This document shows positions 16,574-24,314 of a stretch of 47,445 bases of DNA, one piece after another. Made by a program: the position numbers and the translations under genes. The stretch spans positions 1 to 47,445 of the IMG/VR virus record IMGVR_UViG_3300010885_013720. One strand, written 5' to 3'. The notes below the pieces were generated by a model that was given only the letters and a program-made list of their open reading frames with translations, was not told the origin of the DNA and made no database searches. The stretch's first letter is position 1, and each line of letters starts with the position of its first letter. The stretch is from a virus.

Positions 16574-16903
16574 ATGCTTACCAAGACCACCCTCATCAAC
16601 ATGATTGACACTGCCGATCAGGAGAAGCTGGCTCGTATTGTTGGACGGGCTTGTGTTGCTCTCTTCCGCCGCCAGACTGAGGATGAGAAGGCTATCAATG
16701 CTGCAACGCACAATAACAACCGTGGTTTCACTCAGGGTGATGCTCGTCAGGGTTCTATCACTGCCAAGTATTTCATCAAGAATGGCACTTTGCTGGATTG
16801 GCAAGTGAACCAGTGGCTCCGCAAGGATGTGCGTGGCACCCCCCGTATCGTGAAGTACTGGAAGCAGTTGGCAGAGGAGGCGGCTAAAAAAGCCGCCGCA
16901 TGA
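16574..16903 (+). CDS. conserved-looking hypothetical protein, 109 aa
   Basis: TGGAGA precedes the ATG. Basic and helical, with an Arg/Gln-rich middle (CVALFRRQTEDEK), then GFTQGDARQGSITAKYFIKN and a Lys/Ala C-terminus. The mix of basic and aromatic residues would fit nucleic-acid binding, but I cannot name the family. It has its own strong promoter, and its codon use is more G+C-rich than surrounding genes, which hints at high expression or a different origin. A perfect inverted repeat forms its last codons. Confidence 0.7.
   Translation: MLTKTTLINMIDTADQEKLARIVGRACVALFRRQTEDEKAINAATHNNNRGFTQGDARQGSITAKYFIKNGTLLDWQVNQWLRKDVRGTPRIVKYWKQLAEEAAKKAAA
16879..16897 (+). repeat. 7-bp perfect inverted repeat in 3' end of CDS
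   Basis: GGCGGCT and AGCCGCC flank an A5 loop within the last codons of the 109-aa gene. There is no T-run, so it is not a standard terminator. It could stabilise the mRNA 3' end or attenuate translation of the next gene, whose AAGGAG lies eight bases downstream. Confidence 0.6.
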
Positions 16904-16916
16904 TAAGGAGAAAATG

Positions 16917-17147
16917 ATGAGCAATGTTGTTCAATTCCCAAAGATGGTAGAACCTACTGTTGACCCTCTTGAAGTTGAGGTTTACCAATCTGACACAGGA
17001 CAAAAGTATCTGTCAGTCTTAAAGAAGTACTTGACAAAGGATGACTATGAGTGCATTCTTCTTTCCGTGATGGACGAAGAATATTATAATGAAGCAGAAC
17101 AGCAAATAAAAGATATCATTGATATTTACTTCAAATATGACAACTAA
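16917..17147 (+). CDS. hypothetical acidic protein, 76 aa
   Basis: Two adjacent ATGs (16914, 16917) follow AAGGAG; the second has better spacing. The product is acidic and rich in Tyr, Val and Glu. No family recognised. It is in the same operon as its neighbours. Confidence 0.6.
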   Translation: MSNVVQFPKMVEPTVDPLEVEVYQSDTGQKYLSVLKKYLTKDDYECILLSVMDEEYYNEAEQQIKDIIDIYFKYDN

Positions 17148-17158
17148 GGAGAGAACCT

Positions 17159-17773
17159 ATGCCTAACTGGTGCGACAATTCAATTTCTATTTCACATGAA
17201 GACCCTGCTATGATGGAGCGTCTTGATAAGGCGTTCAAGGATGGAAAGTTCTTGAATGAGTTTGTTCCTTGTCCTGATGATCTTCTGGTTGAAGTTTCTA
17301 CGGGTCCTGATTACATGACTCGTAATGAGGCGCATGAGGCTGCAAACATTGAAAAGTATGGTCATGCAAGCTGGTATTCATGGCGCATTGAAAATTGGGG
17401 AACTAAGTGGGAAATAAGTGAAGGTGAGTTTGATTACGATCCTGAGACCAAATCAGCCACAGGATGGTTCCAATCCGCATGGTCGCCCCCTGTGACAGCC
17501 ATGGAGGCTCTGACAGAGCTTGGCTTCATTGTTGAGCTTAAGTACCGTGAAGAAGGCATGTCTTTCGTTGGTGCATACACCAGCGAAGATGGCGATGAAT
17601 GTTTCAATGTTGACTTTGAAGATGAGGATTGGCGTTATTGCATTCCTCAGAACTTGATTGATGATTTCAATCTTGAAGAGGACTACGAGAACTGGCTGGA
17701 ATGGAATAAGGACGAAGAAGACGAAGATGATGACGACTCTGAGGAGGTAGCAAAGGGTGATGATGGAAGCTAA
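17159..17773 (+). CDS. DUF1281 / Api92-like ferredoxin-fold protein
   Basis: 204 aa. The start MPNWCDNSISISHEDP and the block WYSWRIENWGTKWEI, followed by a ...GWFQSAWSPPVTAMEALTE stretch, are typical of the phage and plasmid DUF1281 family (Api92-like, ferredoxin-like fold). Function unknown. The C-terminal ~30 residues are almost all Asp and Glu. GGAGAG precedes the start. Confidence 0.8.
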   Translation: MPNWCDNSISISHEDPAMMERLDKAFKDGKFLNEFVPCPDDLLVEVSTGPDYMTRNEAHEAANIEKYGHASWYSWRIENWGTKWEISEGEFDYDPETKSATGWFQSAWSPPVTAMEALTELGFIVELKYREEGMSFVGAYTSEDGDECFNVDFEDEDWRYCIPQNLIDDFNLEEDYENWLEWNKDEEDEDDDDSEEVAKGDDGS

Positions 17774-17930
17774 TTCCTACCCATTCAGTGTTTATGTGAC
17801 AGACACATTTGGTGGTGGAAAAGTATACACTGTAACAAACTCTGTTACAGACACAATACTCTTCACCACCACTCAAAAAAAAGTTTTAAAAAAGGTGCTT
17901 TCTTCCATCTTTTTTAAAAAAAGTAGTTGA
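17760..17930 (+). CDS. putative small protein, 56 aa
   Basis: An ATGATG at 17760 opens a 56-codon frame overlapping the end of the DUF1281 gene, with AAAGG and GAGGAGGT upstream. The N-terminal half is Thr/Val-rich and the C-terminal third is Lys-rich (KKVLKKVLSS... ending FFKKSS). The stop lies inside the -35 of the next promoter. The AT-rich 3' part could alternatively be untranslated spacer. Confidence 0.4.
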   Translation: MMEANSYPFSVYVTDTFGGGKVYTVTNSVTDTILFTTTQKKVLKKVLSSIFFKKSS

Positions 17931-17955
17931 CTCCTGAATGCCTCTGGTCTAATAT
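17927..17955 (+). promoter_or_regulatory. sigma70-like promoter
   Basis: TTGACT at 17927-17932, a 17-base spacer and TAATAT at 17950-17955. Strong promoter for the DUF932 gene at 18001, about 40 bases downstream of the expected start. Confidence 0.8.
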
Positions 17956-18000
17956 GATTATGTTGAGTCAAGGGACTCACGAACTGAAAGGAACTTGGTT

Positions 18001-18933
18001 ATGGCGCATAATGTTGAGACGATGGCTTACGCTGGCGAAACCCCTTGGCATGGTCTGGGCAAGAGTGTCCATCATGACCTGACCCCTGATCAGATGCTCA
18101 AGGAAGCTGATTTGGATTGGACGGTTGAGAAGGTCCCCACTTTCATCACCCGCAAGGGCAAGAAGATCATTACTGAGACTCAGGCTCTGGTTCGCTCTTC
18201 TGATGACAAGATTCTTTCTATGGTTTCTTCTGATTGGAAGCCTGTTCAGAATCAGGAAGCTTTCGAATTCTTCAATGACTTCGTGATGGCTGGTGATATG
18301 GAGATGCATACCGCTGGTTCACTTCGTGAGGGCAAGAATGTTTGGGCTCTCGCCAAGGTGAAGGATAGCTTTGAAATTCTTGGGGGTGATCGTGTTGACT
18401 CTTACTTACTCTTCAGTAATCCTCATGAGTATGGCAAGTCCATTGATATTCGCTTTACTCCCATTCGTGTGGTATGTAATAACACGCTTACTCTTGCTCT
18501 TGGCACTTCTAGCGATCTCATGGTTAAGCTTAACCATCGTCGCAATTTTGATGCCGAAATGGTTAAGCGTACCTTGGGTATAGCGCACACCAAGATGGAC
18601 ACCTATAAGGAAACTGCAGAGTTTCTTGCTTCTCGTCAGTACAATGAGGAAAACCTCACTGAGTATCTGCAAACCATCTTCCCGTCTGTTTCTAAGGAAA
18701 CCAAGAAGGTTCTTTCTCGTCCTGCTAATCAGGTCATGGAAGTTCTGGATACCCAGCCGGGGGCTGAGTTTGGCAAGGGTTCATGGTGGCAAGCTTTCAA
18801 TGCCGTGACCTACACCACTGACCATCTGCTTGGTCATAACCCTGAGACCCGTTTGCAGTCTGCATGGTATGGTCCTAATCGCAACCGCAAGGTTCTGGCT
18901 CTGGAAAAGGCAGTGGAATACGCTGACGCCTAA
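18001..18933 (+). CDS. DUF932 phage/plasmid-like protein
   Basis: 310 aa. MAYAGETPWHGLGKSV at the start and later SSDWKPVQNQEAFEFF, TPIRVVCNNTLTLAL and GSWWQAFNAVTYTTDHLLG are hallmark segments of the DUF932 family (phage/plasmid-like TIGR03299). Function unknown; members are often highly expressed early and sit near DNA-modification or plasmid-transfer genes. Here it is a monocistronic unit with its own strong promoter and terminator and has G+C-richer codons, all suggesting high expression. The ATG at 18001 is preferred over the TTG at 17995. Confidence 0.85.
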   Translation: MAHNVETMAYAGETPWHGLGKSVHHDLTPDQMLKEADLDWTVEKVPTFITRKGKKIITETQALVRSSDDKILSMVSSDWKPVQNQEAFEFFNDFVMAGDMEMHTAGSLREGKNVWALAKVKDSFEILGGDRVDSYLLFSNPHEYGKSIDIRFTPIRVVCNNTLTLALGTSSDLMVKLNHRRNFDAEMVKRTLGIAHTKMDTYKETAEFLASRQYNEENLTEYLQTIFPSVSKETKKVLSRPANQVMEVLDTQPGAEFGKGSWWQAFNAVTYTTDHLLGHNPETRLQSAWYGPNRNRKVLALEKAVEYADA

Positions 18934-18941
18934 ACAAAAAC

Positions 18942-18961
18942 GGGGGAGAGAAATCTCCCCC
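18942..18961 (+). terminator. terminator after DUF932 gene
   Basis: GGGGGAGA and TCTCCCCC form an 8-bp perfect stem around a GAAA tetraloop, followed by a pyrimidine-rich stretch with TTTT. Confidence 0.75.
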
Positions 18962-18998
18962 TCCCTCATCTTTTAAAAATTAAAAATGGAGAAATAAA

Positions 18999-19286
18999 AT
19001 GGATAGCATGGCTGTTATCGTTACTTGTGTAAATCCAAATGATCCAACTGATATTGATCCATCTATTGAAGGTTTTTACAATTCATTGGAAGATGCTCTA
19101 GAGGTAGTTAATGATTTTACTATTAATAAATGTAAGAATTCTACAGTCTATGAACTTCTTATTCAATATTTTGAAAACGAAAAAAATATTTCTCGTGAAA
19201 GCGCAGTAAAATATGTTGATAAAACATATGTAATGACTCCTCTTATTGTTGGGCTTCCCAACAAGACAGATTTTACTCTCCACTAA
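18999..19286 (+). CDS. hypothetical protein, 95 aa
   Basis: GGAGAAATAAA precedes the ATG. Soluble, acidic N-terminal half and a mixed C-terminal half (KYVDKTYVMTPLIVG). No family recognised. It is likely co-transcribed with the DUF2312 gene. Confidence 0.6.
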   Translation: MDSMAVIVTCVNPNDPTDIDPSIEGFYNSLEDALEVVNDFTINKCKNSTVYELLIQYFENEKNISRESAVKYVDKTYVMTPLIVGLPNKTDFTLH

Positions 19287-19302
19287 AAAAAGGATATTGA
19301 TA

Positions 19303-19539
19303 ATGAGTGATGTGAATAAGGATCAGTTGCTTGGATACATTGATCGTATTGAGCGATTGGATGAAGACAAGCGAGCAATCTCTGAGGATATCAAGGAGAT
19401 TTATATTGAAGTGAAGTCTGCTGGATACGATGTAAAGATTGTCCGCAAGATTATTTCCATCCGTCGCAAGACAAAGGAACAGCGTCAAGAGGAAGAGACC
19501 CTTCTTGATCTTTACATGCAGTCCATTGGTATGGCATAA
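19303..19539 (+). CDS. GapR-like nucleoid protein (DUF2312)
   Basis: 78 aa from the ATG at 19303 (the frame is open from 19246, but AAAGGA precedes 19303). The residues YIDRIERLDEDKRAISEDIKEIY, DVKIVRKIISIR and the ending LLDLYMQSIG match the DUF2312/GapR family almost from end to end. In Caulobacter, GapR is a small dimeric/tetrameric protein that clamps overtwisted AT-rich DNA ahead of forks and stimulates topoisomerases. The family is characteristic of alphaproteobacteria and their phages. A phage copy may help its own replication fork or compete with the host protein. Confidence 0.88.
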   Translation: MSDVNKDQLLGYIDRIERLDEDKRAISEDIKEIYIEVKSAGYDVKIVRKIISIRRKTKEQRQEEETLLDLYMQSIGMA

Positions 19540-19769
19540 TGAAAAAAGAGATCAATGGTTTTGTGATCAAACCTCCAGTAAGCAAAGCTGCATGGTGGGG
19601 AATGAGTTATCAAACCTTTGGTCTCACCACTATGGAAACATGGGTTCGTCATTGTCAAAGCACATATGACGACCCAGATATCTCAAGAAAGATTCAAGCT
19701 TGGCATGATCGTGGATACAGGATACGTAATGCAACTTTGATTCAATACACGGAACCAGAAGATGAATGA
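19539..19769 (+). CDS. hypothetical protein, 76 aa
   Basis: Overlaps the GapR-like stop by one base (TAATG). Trp- and Gly-rich N-terminal half (AAWWGMSYQTFG), basic C-terminal half. No family recognised. The stop lies within the next small gene. Confidence 0.6.
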   Translation: MKKEINGFVIKPPVSKAAWWGMSYQTFGLTTMETWVRHCQSTYDDPDISRKIQAWHDRGYRIRNATLIQYTEPEDE

Positions 19770-19923
19770 TTCTTTCCCCCGTACATATGATGTACTCAAA
19801 GCCAAACGAAAAGAGTTGAGTGAAGCAGAATGGAATGACAAAGACGCAGAAAAATTGAAGATTGAAATAAAAAATTTGGAACGATTGATTTCAGTTGGAG
19901 AAGACTTTATTATTCCGTTCTAA
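19762..19923 (+). CDS. hypothetical helical protein, 53 aa
   Basis: The ATG at 19762 lies within the last codons of the upstream gene, and GGAACCAGAAG upstream supplies a weak binding site. Residues about 10-42 form a highly charged likely helix (KRKELSEAEW...LKIEIKNLERL). The frame is unbroken to TAA at 19921, nine bases before the tRNA. Confidence 0.5.
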   Translation: MNDSFPRTYDVLKAKRKELSEAEWNDKDAEKLKIEIKNLERLISVGEDFIIPF

Positions 19924-19931
19924 ATAACAAT

Positions 19932-20007
19932 AGGCGTGTAGCTCAACGGTTAGAGCCGACCGCTCATAACGGTCTGGTTGGGGGTTCGATTCCCTCCACG
20001 CCTACCA
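19932..20007 (+). tRNA. tRNA-Met or tRNA-Ile2 (anticodon CAT)
   Basis: Acceptor AGGCGTG/CACGCCT, D-arm, anticodon loop CTCATAA, T-arm GGGGG-TTCGATT-CCCTC (one wobble) and encoded CCA. It lacks initiator features, so it is elongator Met, or Ile if C34 is converted to lysidine. Confidence 0.92.
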
Positions 20008-20032
20008 ATTTTATTAAACATGGAGACTTAAA

Positions 20033-20233
20033 ATGGCTGACCTAAAAGAAAAGACTTTCGGATATGTTGTTGAGTTTGACAAGATGCTTAACAAGGGCAC
20101 GTTGAACGGTCTCACCATTAAGGATAGAGTGCATTTTGCAACTGAGAAAGATGCGTTGTCTTGGGTTCGTGATGTTCAGAACTTTGACAAAGACAATGTG
20201 TTCACACACTTCAAGATAAAGGGGGCGGTGTGA
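20033..20233 (+). CDS. hypothetical protein, 66 aa
   Basis: TGGAGACTTAAA precedes the ATG. A soluble mixed alpha/beta small protein with no recognised motif. It ends 16 bases before the stop of the convergent minus-strand holin-like gene. Confidence 0.6.
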   Translation: MADLKEKTFGYVVEFDKMLNKGTLNGLTIKDRVHFATEKDALSWVRDVQNFDKDNVFTHFKIKGAV

Positions 20234-20249
20234 GCCGCCCCAATTATTA

Positions 20250-20651
20250 TTAGCTAAATCTTTTACGTCCAACTGGTGCAGATGCTACAGGTTCAGCAAC
20301 TACTGGTGCTGGTGTAGGATCAGGAATTGGTGCTGGAGGTGGAGTATATACTGGTTCAGGTGCTGGCGGTGGAGGTGGTGGAGATTCAATCTTTGCGACC
20401 TTCTCTTGTGTTCTTCCATAAGCAGCAACACCTAGAACTGCACCCATAGCAAGATGGAACAATCCACCATTGTCTAGTGTGAGTGACTTCCAAGGTATCA
20501 GTGGAGTCTTTGTTATAATAGAAAATGCTACATTCATAATAGGACCAATAACAAAATCAAAAAAACATATAGCCATATATGTCCAACCCATAAAGGGTCT
20601 CCACTTCGCAGTAGCAAAATCTTCGGTAGGTTTATTTGGTTCATCAGCCAT
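20250..20651 (-). CDS. holin-like membrane protein with Pro-rich tail
   Basis: 133 aa, the only minus-strand gene in the window. The N-terminal WRPFMGWTYM begins a hydrophobic segment (about 18-48), and LFHLAMGAVLGVAAYGRTQEKV forms another (about 63-80). This layout and the W-RP-GW and GR-EK signatures resemble three-TM holins of the gene-transfer-agent release type. Residues about 89-125 are Pro/Ala-rich with a run of six prolines, possibly periplasmic or cytosolic. The role would be membrane permeabilisation for lysis. AGAGGATAAAAAAT precedes the start. No lysis partner is adjacent, so the call is tentative. Confidence 0.65.
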   Translation of the reverse strand: MADEPNKPTEDFATAKWRPFMGWTYMAICFFDFVIGPIMNVAFSIITKTPLIPWKSLTLDNGGLFHLAMGAVLGVAAYGRTQEKVAKIESPPPPPPAPEPVYTPPPAPIPDPTPAPVVAEPVASAPVGRKRFS

Positions 20652-20699
20652 ATTTTTTATCCTCTACTCTTGATTTTTGCTTCAATCCAACCTAAATAT

Positions 20700-20730
20700 A
20701 ATATGCCGTTGCATAGTTGGACGGCATATT
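20700..20730. promoter_or_regulatory. 10-bp inverted repeat in divergent promoter region
   Basis: AATATGCCGT and ACGGCATATT flank an 11-base centre, between the divergent holin-like and hsp20 genes. TTGCAT (20709) and TATGTA (20731) could be a weak rightward promoter overlapping it. It could be an operator or an RNA hairpin. Confidence 0.5.
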
Positions 20731-20760
20731 TATGTATCTCGCTAACATAGGAGAAATGAG

Positions 20761-21285
20761 ATGACCAATACACCATATAGATTCGATCACACATTTTCTG
20801 ATCTTGCCAAGTTCGATAAGTTTTTTGTTGGGGCTGACAAGATTGTTCAGAAGATGAACGAAACCTACGATCACATTCAGAAGACAGCTGGGAATGGATA
20901 TCCTCCATTCAATCTCAAGAAGACAGACGATAATGTTTATGTTGTCGAACTTGCAGTTGCTGGATTTGGTAAGCAGGATATCGAACTAACTCTTGAAGAG
21001 AACAAGCTTGTCGTCAAGGGTCAAACCACACTTGATACACTCACCTCTGATGGTGTTGATGTACAATATCTTCATAAGGGAATTGCAGATCGTGCGTTTA
21101 CCCGTACCTTCGCTCTTAATGATAATGTTGTTGTGAACAATGCTGCTATGGTAAATGGTATCCTCAAGATTTGGCTTGAGCATATTATTCCAGAACACAA
21201 GAAACCCAAGAAGATTGATATCACCGACGATGTTGCAGCACCTGTTGCTACAAAGAAGTCAACGAAGCAATTTATCGCAGAATAA
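20761..21285 (+). CDS. small heat-shock protein Hsp20 (alpha-crystallin)
   Basis: 174 aa. YPPFNLKKTDDNVYVVELAVAGF near residues 47-69 starts the alpha-crystallin domain; ELTLEENKLVVKGQ and NGILKIWLE with a nearby I-P motif complete it. Small heat-shock proteins hold unfolded proteins for refolding, and T4-like cyanophages commonly carry one, probably to help capsid or scaffold folding. It has TAGGAGAAATG at the start and a 174-aa length typical of IbpA-like proteins plus a short Lys/Ala tail. Confidence 0.9.
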   Translation: MTNTPYRFDHTFSDLAKFDKFFVGADKIVQKMNETYDHIQKTAGNGYPPFNLKKTDDNVYVVELAVAGFGKQDIELTLEENKLVVKGQTTLDTLTSDGVDVQYLHKGIADRAFTRTFALNDNVVVNNAAMVNGILKIWLEHIIPEHKKPKKIDITDDVAAPVATKKSTKQFIAE

Positions 21286-21291
21286 AAATAA

Positions 21292-21456
21292 ATGATAAAA
21301 GAATGGATGGACTACTGGCTGGAAGAAGTTTCAGCCAGCACAAGATATTACCGTATCGTAAATGAACTATCTAGATTGTCTGATAGAGAACTTGCTGATA
21401 TCGGAATTAGCCGTGGGGATATCTTGTACTTAGCAATGGAAAATTACAAGAAATAA
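21292..21456 (+). CDS. DUF1127 small protein
   Basis: 54 aa, starting six bases after the hsp20 stop. NELSRLSDRELADIGISRGD near residues 24-43 is the DUF1127 signature. DUF1127 proteins are abundant in alphaproteobacteria, and studied members affect RNA turnover or phosphate/carbon regulation by binding RNA. The upstream part (MIKEWMDYWLEE) is helical. A phage-borne copy is unusual and could act on host RNA metabolism. It ends four bases before a terminator, so it is the last gene of the hsp20 unit. Confidence 0.85.
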   Translation: MIKEWMDYWLEEVSASTRYYRIVNELSRLSDRELADIGISRGDILYLAMENYKK

Positions 21457-21460
21457 TACT

Positions 21461-21489
21461 TTAGGGGGCTTCGTTGCCCCCTAATTTTT
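21461..21489 (+). terminator. terminator after DUF1127 gene
   Basis: TTAGGGGGC and GCCCCCTAA form a perfect 9-bp stem with loop TTCGTT, followed by TTTTT. Confidence 0.93.
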
Positions 21490-21527
21490 AGCTTGCATAT
21501 TGGCTCACTTTGGTATAAGGTATTCGT

Positions 21528-24047
21528 ATGAGCAAATTTTACACACATGCACACCTCCATTTCGACAACATCCTGCTTCGTGGATACGATGGTGGGCAAC
21601 GTATCTTTGAGAAGATACCTTGCAAGCCGTATCTGTTTGTGAATAGCAATAACCCAAATCTCGTGGATGAGATTGAATTTAGAACGCTCAAGGGTGATGC
21701 AGTCAAGCGCATTGATTTTGATTCACCAAAGGATGCTCGTGATTATGTAAAGCAATATGGCGAGGTTTCCAACTTTGCGATCTATGGCATGACACAGTTT
21801 GTCTACCCATTCATCAATGATTATTATCCCGGTGAAATTGATTATGACCCTAAGCAAATCTCTATCGTCAATATTGATATTGAGGTTGCAGCTGATGAGG
21901 GATTTCCTAACATTGAGACTGCAGATAAAGAGATCACTGCAATCACAATGAAGAAGGACAACATATATGTTGTGTTGGGTTGTGGTGACTTTGAAAACAC
22001 CAATGAGAATGTGAAGTACTTCAAGTGCAAGGATGAAGAATCTTTGCTCATCAAATTTCTTGACCTATGGCGCATGAGGTGGTTTCAGCCTGATGTTGTA
22101 ACTGGCTGGAACGTAGAGTACTTCGATATTCCATACATCATCAATCGTGTTCGTAATCTGCTTGGTACAGAAATGGCTAAGAAGATTTCGCCATGGGGTA
22201 TCATTGAAGAACGTGAGGTAGAGAGATTTGGTTCTGTTCAGAAATCATATCTACCTATTGGTATTACCATTCTTGATTATCTACAACTCTATAAGAAGTT
22301 CACATTCACCAATCAAGAATCATATCGTCTAGATCATATCGCACACATTGAACTTGGTGAACGCAAGCTTGATTACTCTGAGTATGAATCACTGTTTGAT
22401 TTGTATAAGAAAAATTATCAGCTTTTCATTGAGTATAATATCAAGGATGTTGATCTTGTTGGTCGTCTAGATGACAAGCTGAAACTCATTGAACAGGTAT
22501 TTGCTATTGCGTATGATGCGAAGGTAAACTTTGCTGATGCGTTTACCTCTGTGCGCCTGTGGGATGTGATCATTCACAACTACCTTATCAATCAGCGTAT
22601 CGTGATTCCTCAGAATAAGAAGACGCATAAGGATGAACAGATTGTTGGTGCATATGTGAAAGACCCCTTGCTTGGAATGCATGATTGGGTTGTATCATTT
22701 GATTTGAATTCTCTGTATCCTCATCTGATCATGCAGTACAACATTAGCCCTGAGACTTATCTTTATGAGAAAAGAAATTATCGTAGTATTGATAATCTGT
22801 TGTCAGGTGCTTTTGGTGGTTCTGTCACTCAAGGAGAACTGATTGAAAAAAATCATTGCATTGCTGCTAATGGTGCTGTGTACAGTAAAGATAAGCAAGG
22901 CTTCCTTCCTACTTTGATGGAGAAGATGTATAATGATCGTGTGGTGTTCAAGCAGCGCATGATTGAAGCTAAGAAGGCACAAGAAGTTTCTCCGTCAGAA
23001 GATAATGTGAAGATGATTGCTCGCAATCATAACATGCAATTGGCAAAGAAAATCCAACTCAACTCAGCCTATGGTGCGTTGTCAAATGAGTATTTCCGTT
23101 GGTATGATGACAGACTTGCTACTTCTATTACTCTATCAGGTCAGCTTTCAATCAAATGGATTGAAAAAAAGATGAATGAGTTTATGAATAAGGTATGCAA
23201 GACAAAGGAAGTTGATTATGTGATTGCATCTGATACTGATTCTATCTATGTAAAGATGGCTGATATGGTAAAGCTTCTCAACACTGATGATCAGATGTTT
23301 ATTGTTGGTGCTGTTGATGCTTTCTGTGAACAGAAGGTTCAGCCATTCATTGACACATGCTATCAGGAACTAGCAGTCTACATGAATGCATATGCACAGA
23401 AGATGCAGATGAAGCGTGAGTCAATTGCTAGTAAGGGTATCTGGACTGCAAAGAAGCGTTACATCTTGAACGTATGGAACAATGAAGGTGTTCAGTACAG
23501 CGAACCTAAGTTGAAGATGATGGGCATTGAAGCTGTCCGTTCATCCACTCCACAGGCTTGTCGAGATAATATTAAAAAAGCTATGGGCGTTATTATGTCA
23601 AAGACGGAAGATGATATGATAAAGTTCATTGCTGATTTTCGTATTGACTTCAAGAAGCTTTCATTTGAGGAGGTTGCATTTCCCCGTGGGTGTAAGAATC
23701 TTTCCAAGTGGTCAGACAAACAAGATATATACAAGTCAGGTACACCAATGCATGTTCGTGCTGCACTTGTATATAATAATCTATTGAAGAAAGAAGGACT
23801 AGGCAATCGGTATCCTCTTATCCAAGATGGTGATAAGATCAAGTTCTGTTATATGAAATTGCCCAATCCTCTCAGAGAAAATGTCATTGCATGTCATCAT
23901 AATCTTCCCCGTCAATTGAATCTTGATAGGTACATTGATTATGATCTGCAATATAGTAAAGCGTTTGTTGAACCAATCAAAACAATCTTGGATGCAATTG
24001 GTTGGCAAGTTGAGAAGAGAAACACATTAGATGGATTTTGGGAGTAA
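21528..24047 (+). CDS. 43: gp43 DNA polymerase (family B)
   Basis: 839 aa replicative polymerase. Exonuclease motifs: NIDIEV (D117, E119), GWNVEYFDIPYI (Exo II) and YNIKDVDLVGRL (Exo III). Polymerase motifs: FDLNSLYPHLIMQYN (motif A), KKIQLNSAYGALSN (motif B) and ASDTDSIY (motif C, D569 and D571). It is shorter than T4 gp43 (898) and near the size of cyanophage enzymes. It replicates the genome with the gp45 clamp and gp41 helicase. AAGGT precedes the ATG. A TGG-TATAAG extended -10-like sequence at 21514 lies so close that a transcript from it would be nearly leaderless. Confidence 0.97.
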   Translation: MSKFYTHAHLHFDNILLRGYDGGQRIFEKIPCKPYLFVNSNNPNLVDEIEFRTLKGDAVKRIDFDSPKDARDYVKQYGEVSNFAIYGMTQFVYPFINDYYPGEIDYDPKQISIVNIDIEVAADEGFPNIETADKEITAITMKKDNIYVVLGCGDFENTNENVKYFKCKDEESLLIKFLDLWRMRWFQPDVVTGWNVEYFDIPYIINRVRNLLGTEMAKKISPWGIIEEREVERFGSVQKSYLPIGITILDYLQLYKKFTFTNQESYRLDHIAHIELGERKLDYSEYESLFDLYKKNYQLFIEYNIKDVDLVGRLDDKLKLIEQVFAIAYDAKVNFADAFTSVRLWDVIIHNYLINQRIVIPQNKKTHKDEQIVGAYVKDPLLGMHDWVVSFDLNSLYPHLIMQYNISPETYLYEKRNYRSIDNLLSGAFGGSVTQGELIEKNHCIAANGAVYSKDKQGFLPTLMEKMYNDRVVFKQRMIEAKKAQEVSPSEDNVKMIARNHNMQLAKKIQLNSAYGALSNEYFRWYDDRLATSITLSGQLSIKWIEKKMNEFMNKVCKTKEVDYVIASDTDSIYVKMADMVKLLNTDDQMFIVGAVDAFCEQKVQPFIDTCYQELAVYMNAYAQKMQMKRESIASKGIWTAKKRYILNVWNNEGVQYSEPKLKMMGIEAVRSSTPQACRDNIKKAMGVIMSKTEDDMIKFIADFRIDFKKLSFEEVAFPRGCKNLSKWSDKQDIYKSGTPMHVRAALVYNNLLKKEGLGNRYPLIQDGDKIKFCYMKLPNPLRENVIACHHNLPRQLNLDRYIDYDLQYSKAFVEPIKTILDAIGWQVEKRNTLDGFWE

Positions 24048-24052
24048 AAGAA

Positions 24053-24304
24053 ATGACAGATGATTTTGGATTTACGTTTTCTGATAGTCCAGAAGAAACT
24101 TCAAAAAAGTTTCAGGCAGACTTGACTGCGAAGGCATCAGATGTTATAAAGTGGAAGAGTAAATGTAGTGAGATGCATAGTATGATCATGCCTCTCTTAA
24201 ATAATTTAAAAAGAAATCCAGACAAGCCAACGATCAATTGGCCTGATCGGGAAGATAAAATCAACGAGTTTATTAAAAAACTCAATTCAATTCTCGAAAG
24301 CTAA
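24053..24304 (+). CDS. conserved small protein between gp43 and uvsX
   Basis: 83 aa from the ATG at 24053 (GGAG upstream). The C-terminal NNLKRNPDKPTINWPDREDK pattern, with a following INEFIKKLN helix, recalls a small conserved gene found between polymerase and uvsX in cyanophage-like T4 relatives. Function unknown. A largely helical protein that may assist replication or recombination, judged from position only. Confidence 0.65.
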   Translation: MTDDFGFTFSDSPEETSKKFQADLTAKASDVIKWKSKCSEMHSMIMPLLNNLKRNPDKPTINWPDREDKINEFIKKLNSILES

Positions 24305-24314
24305 GGAAAAATAT

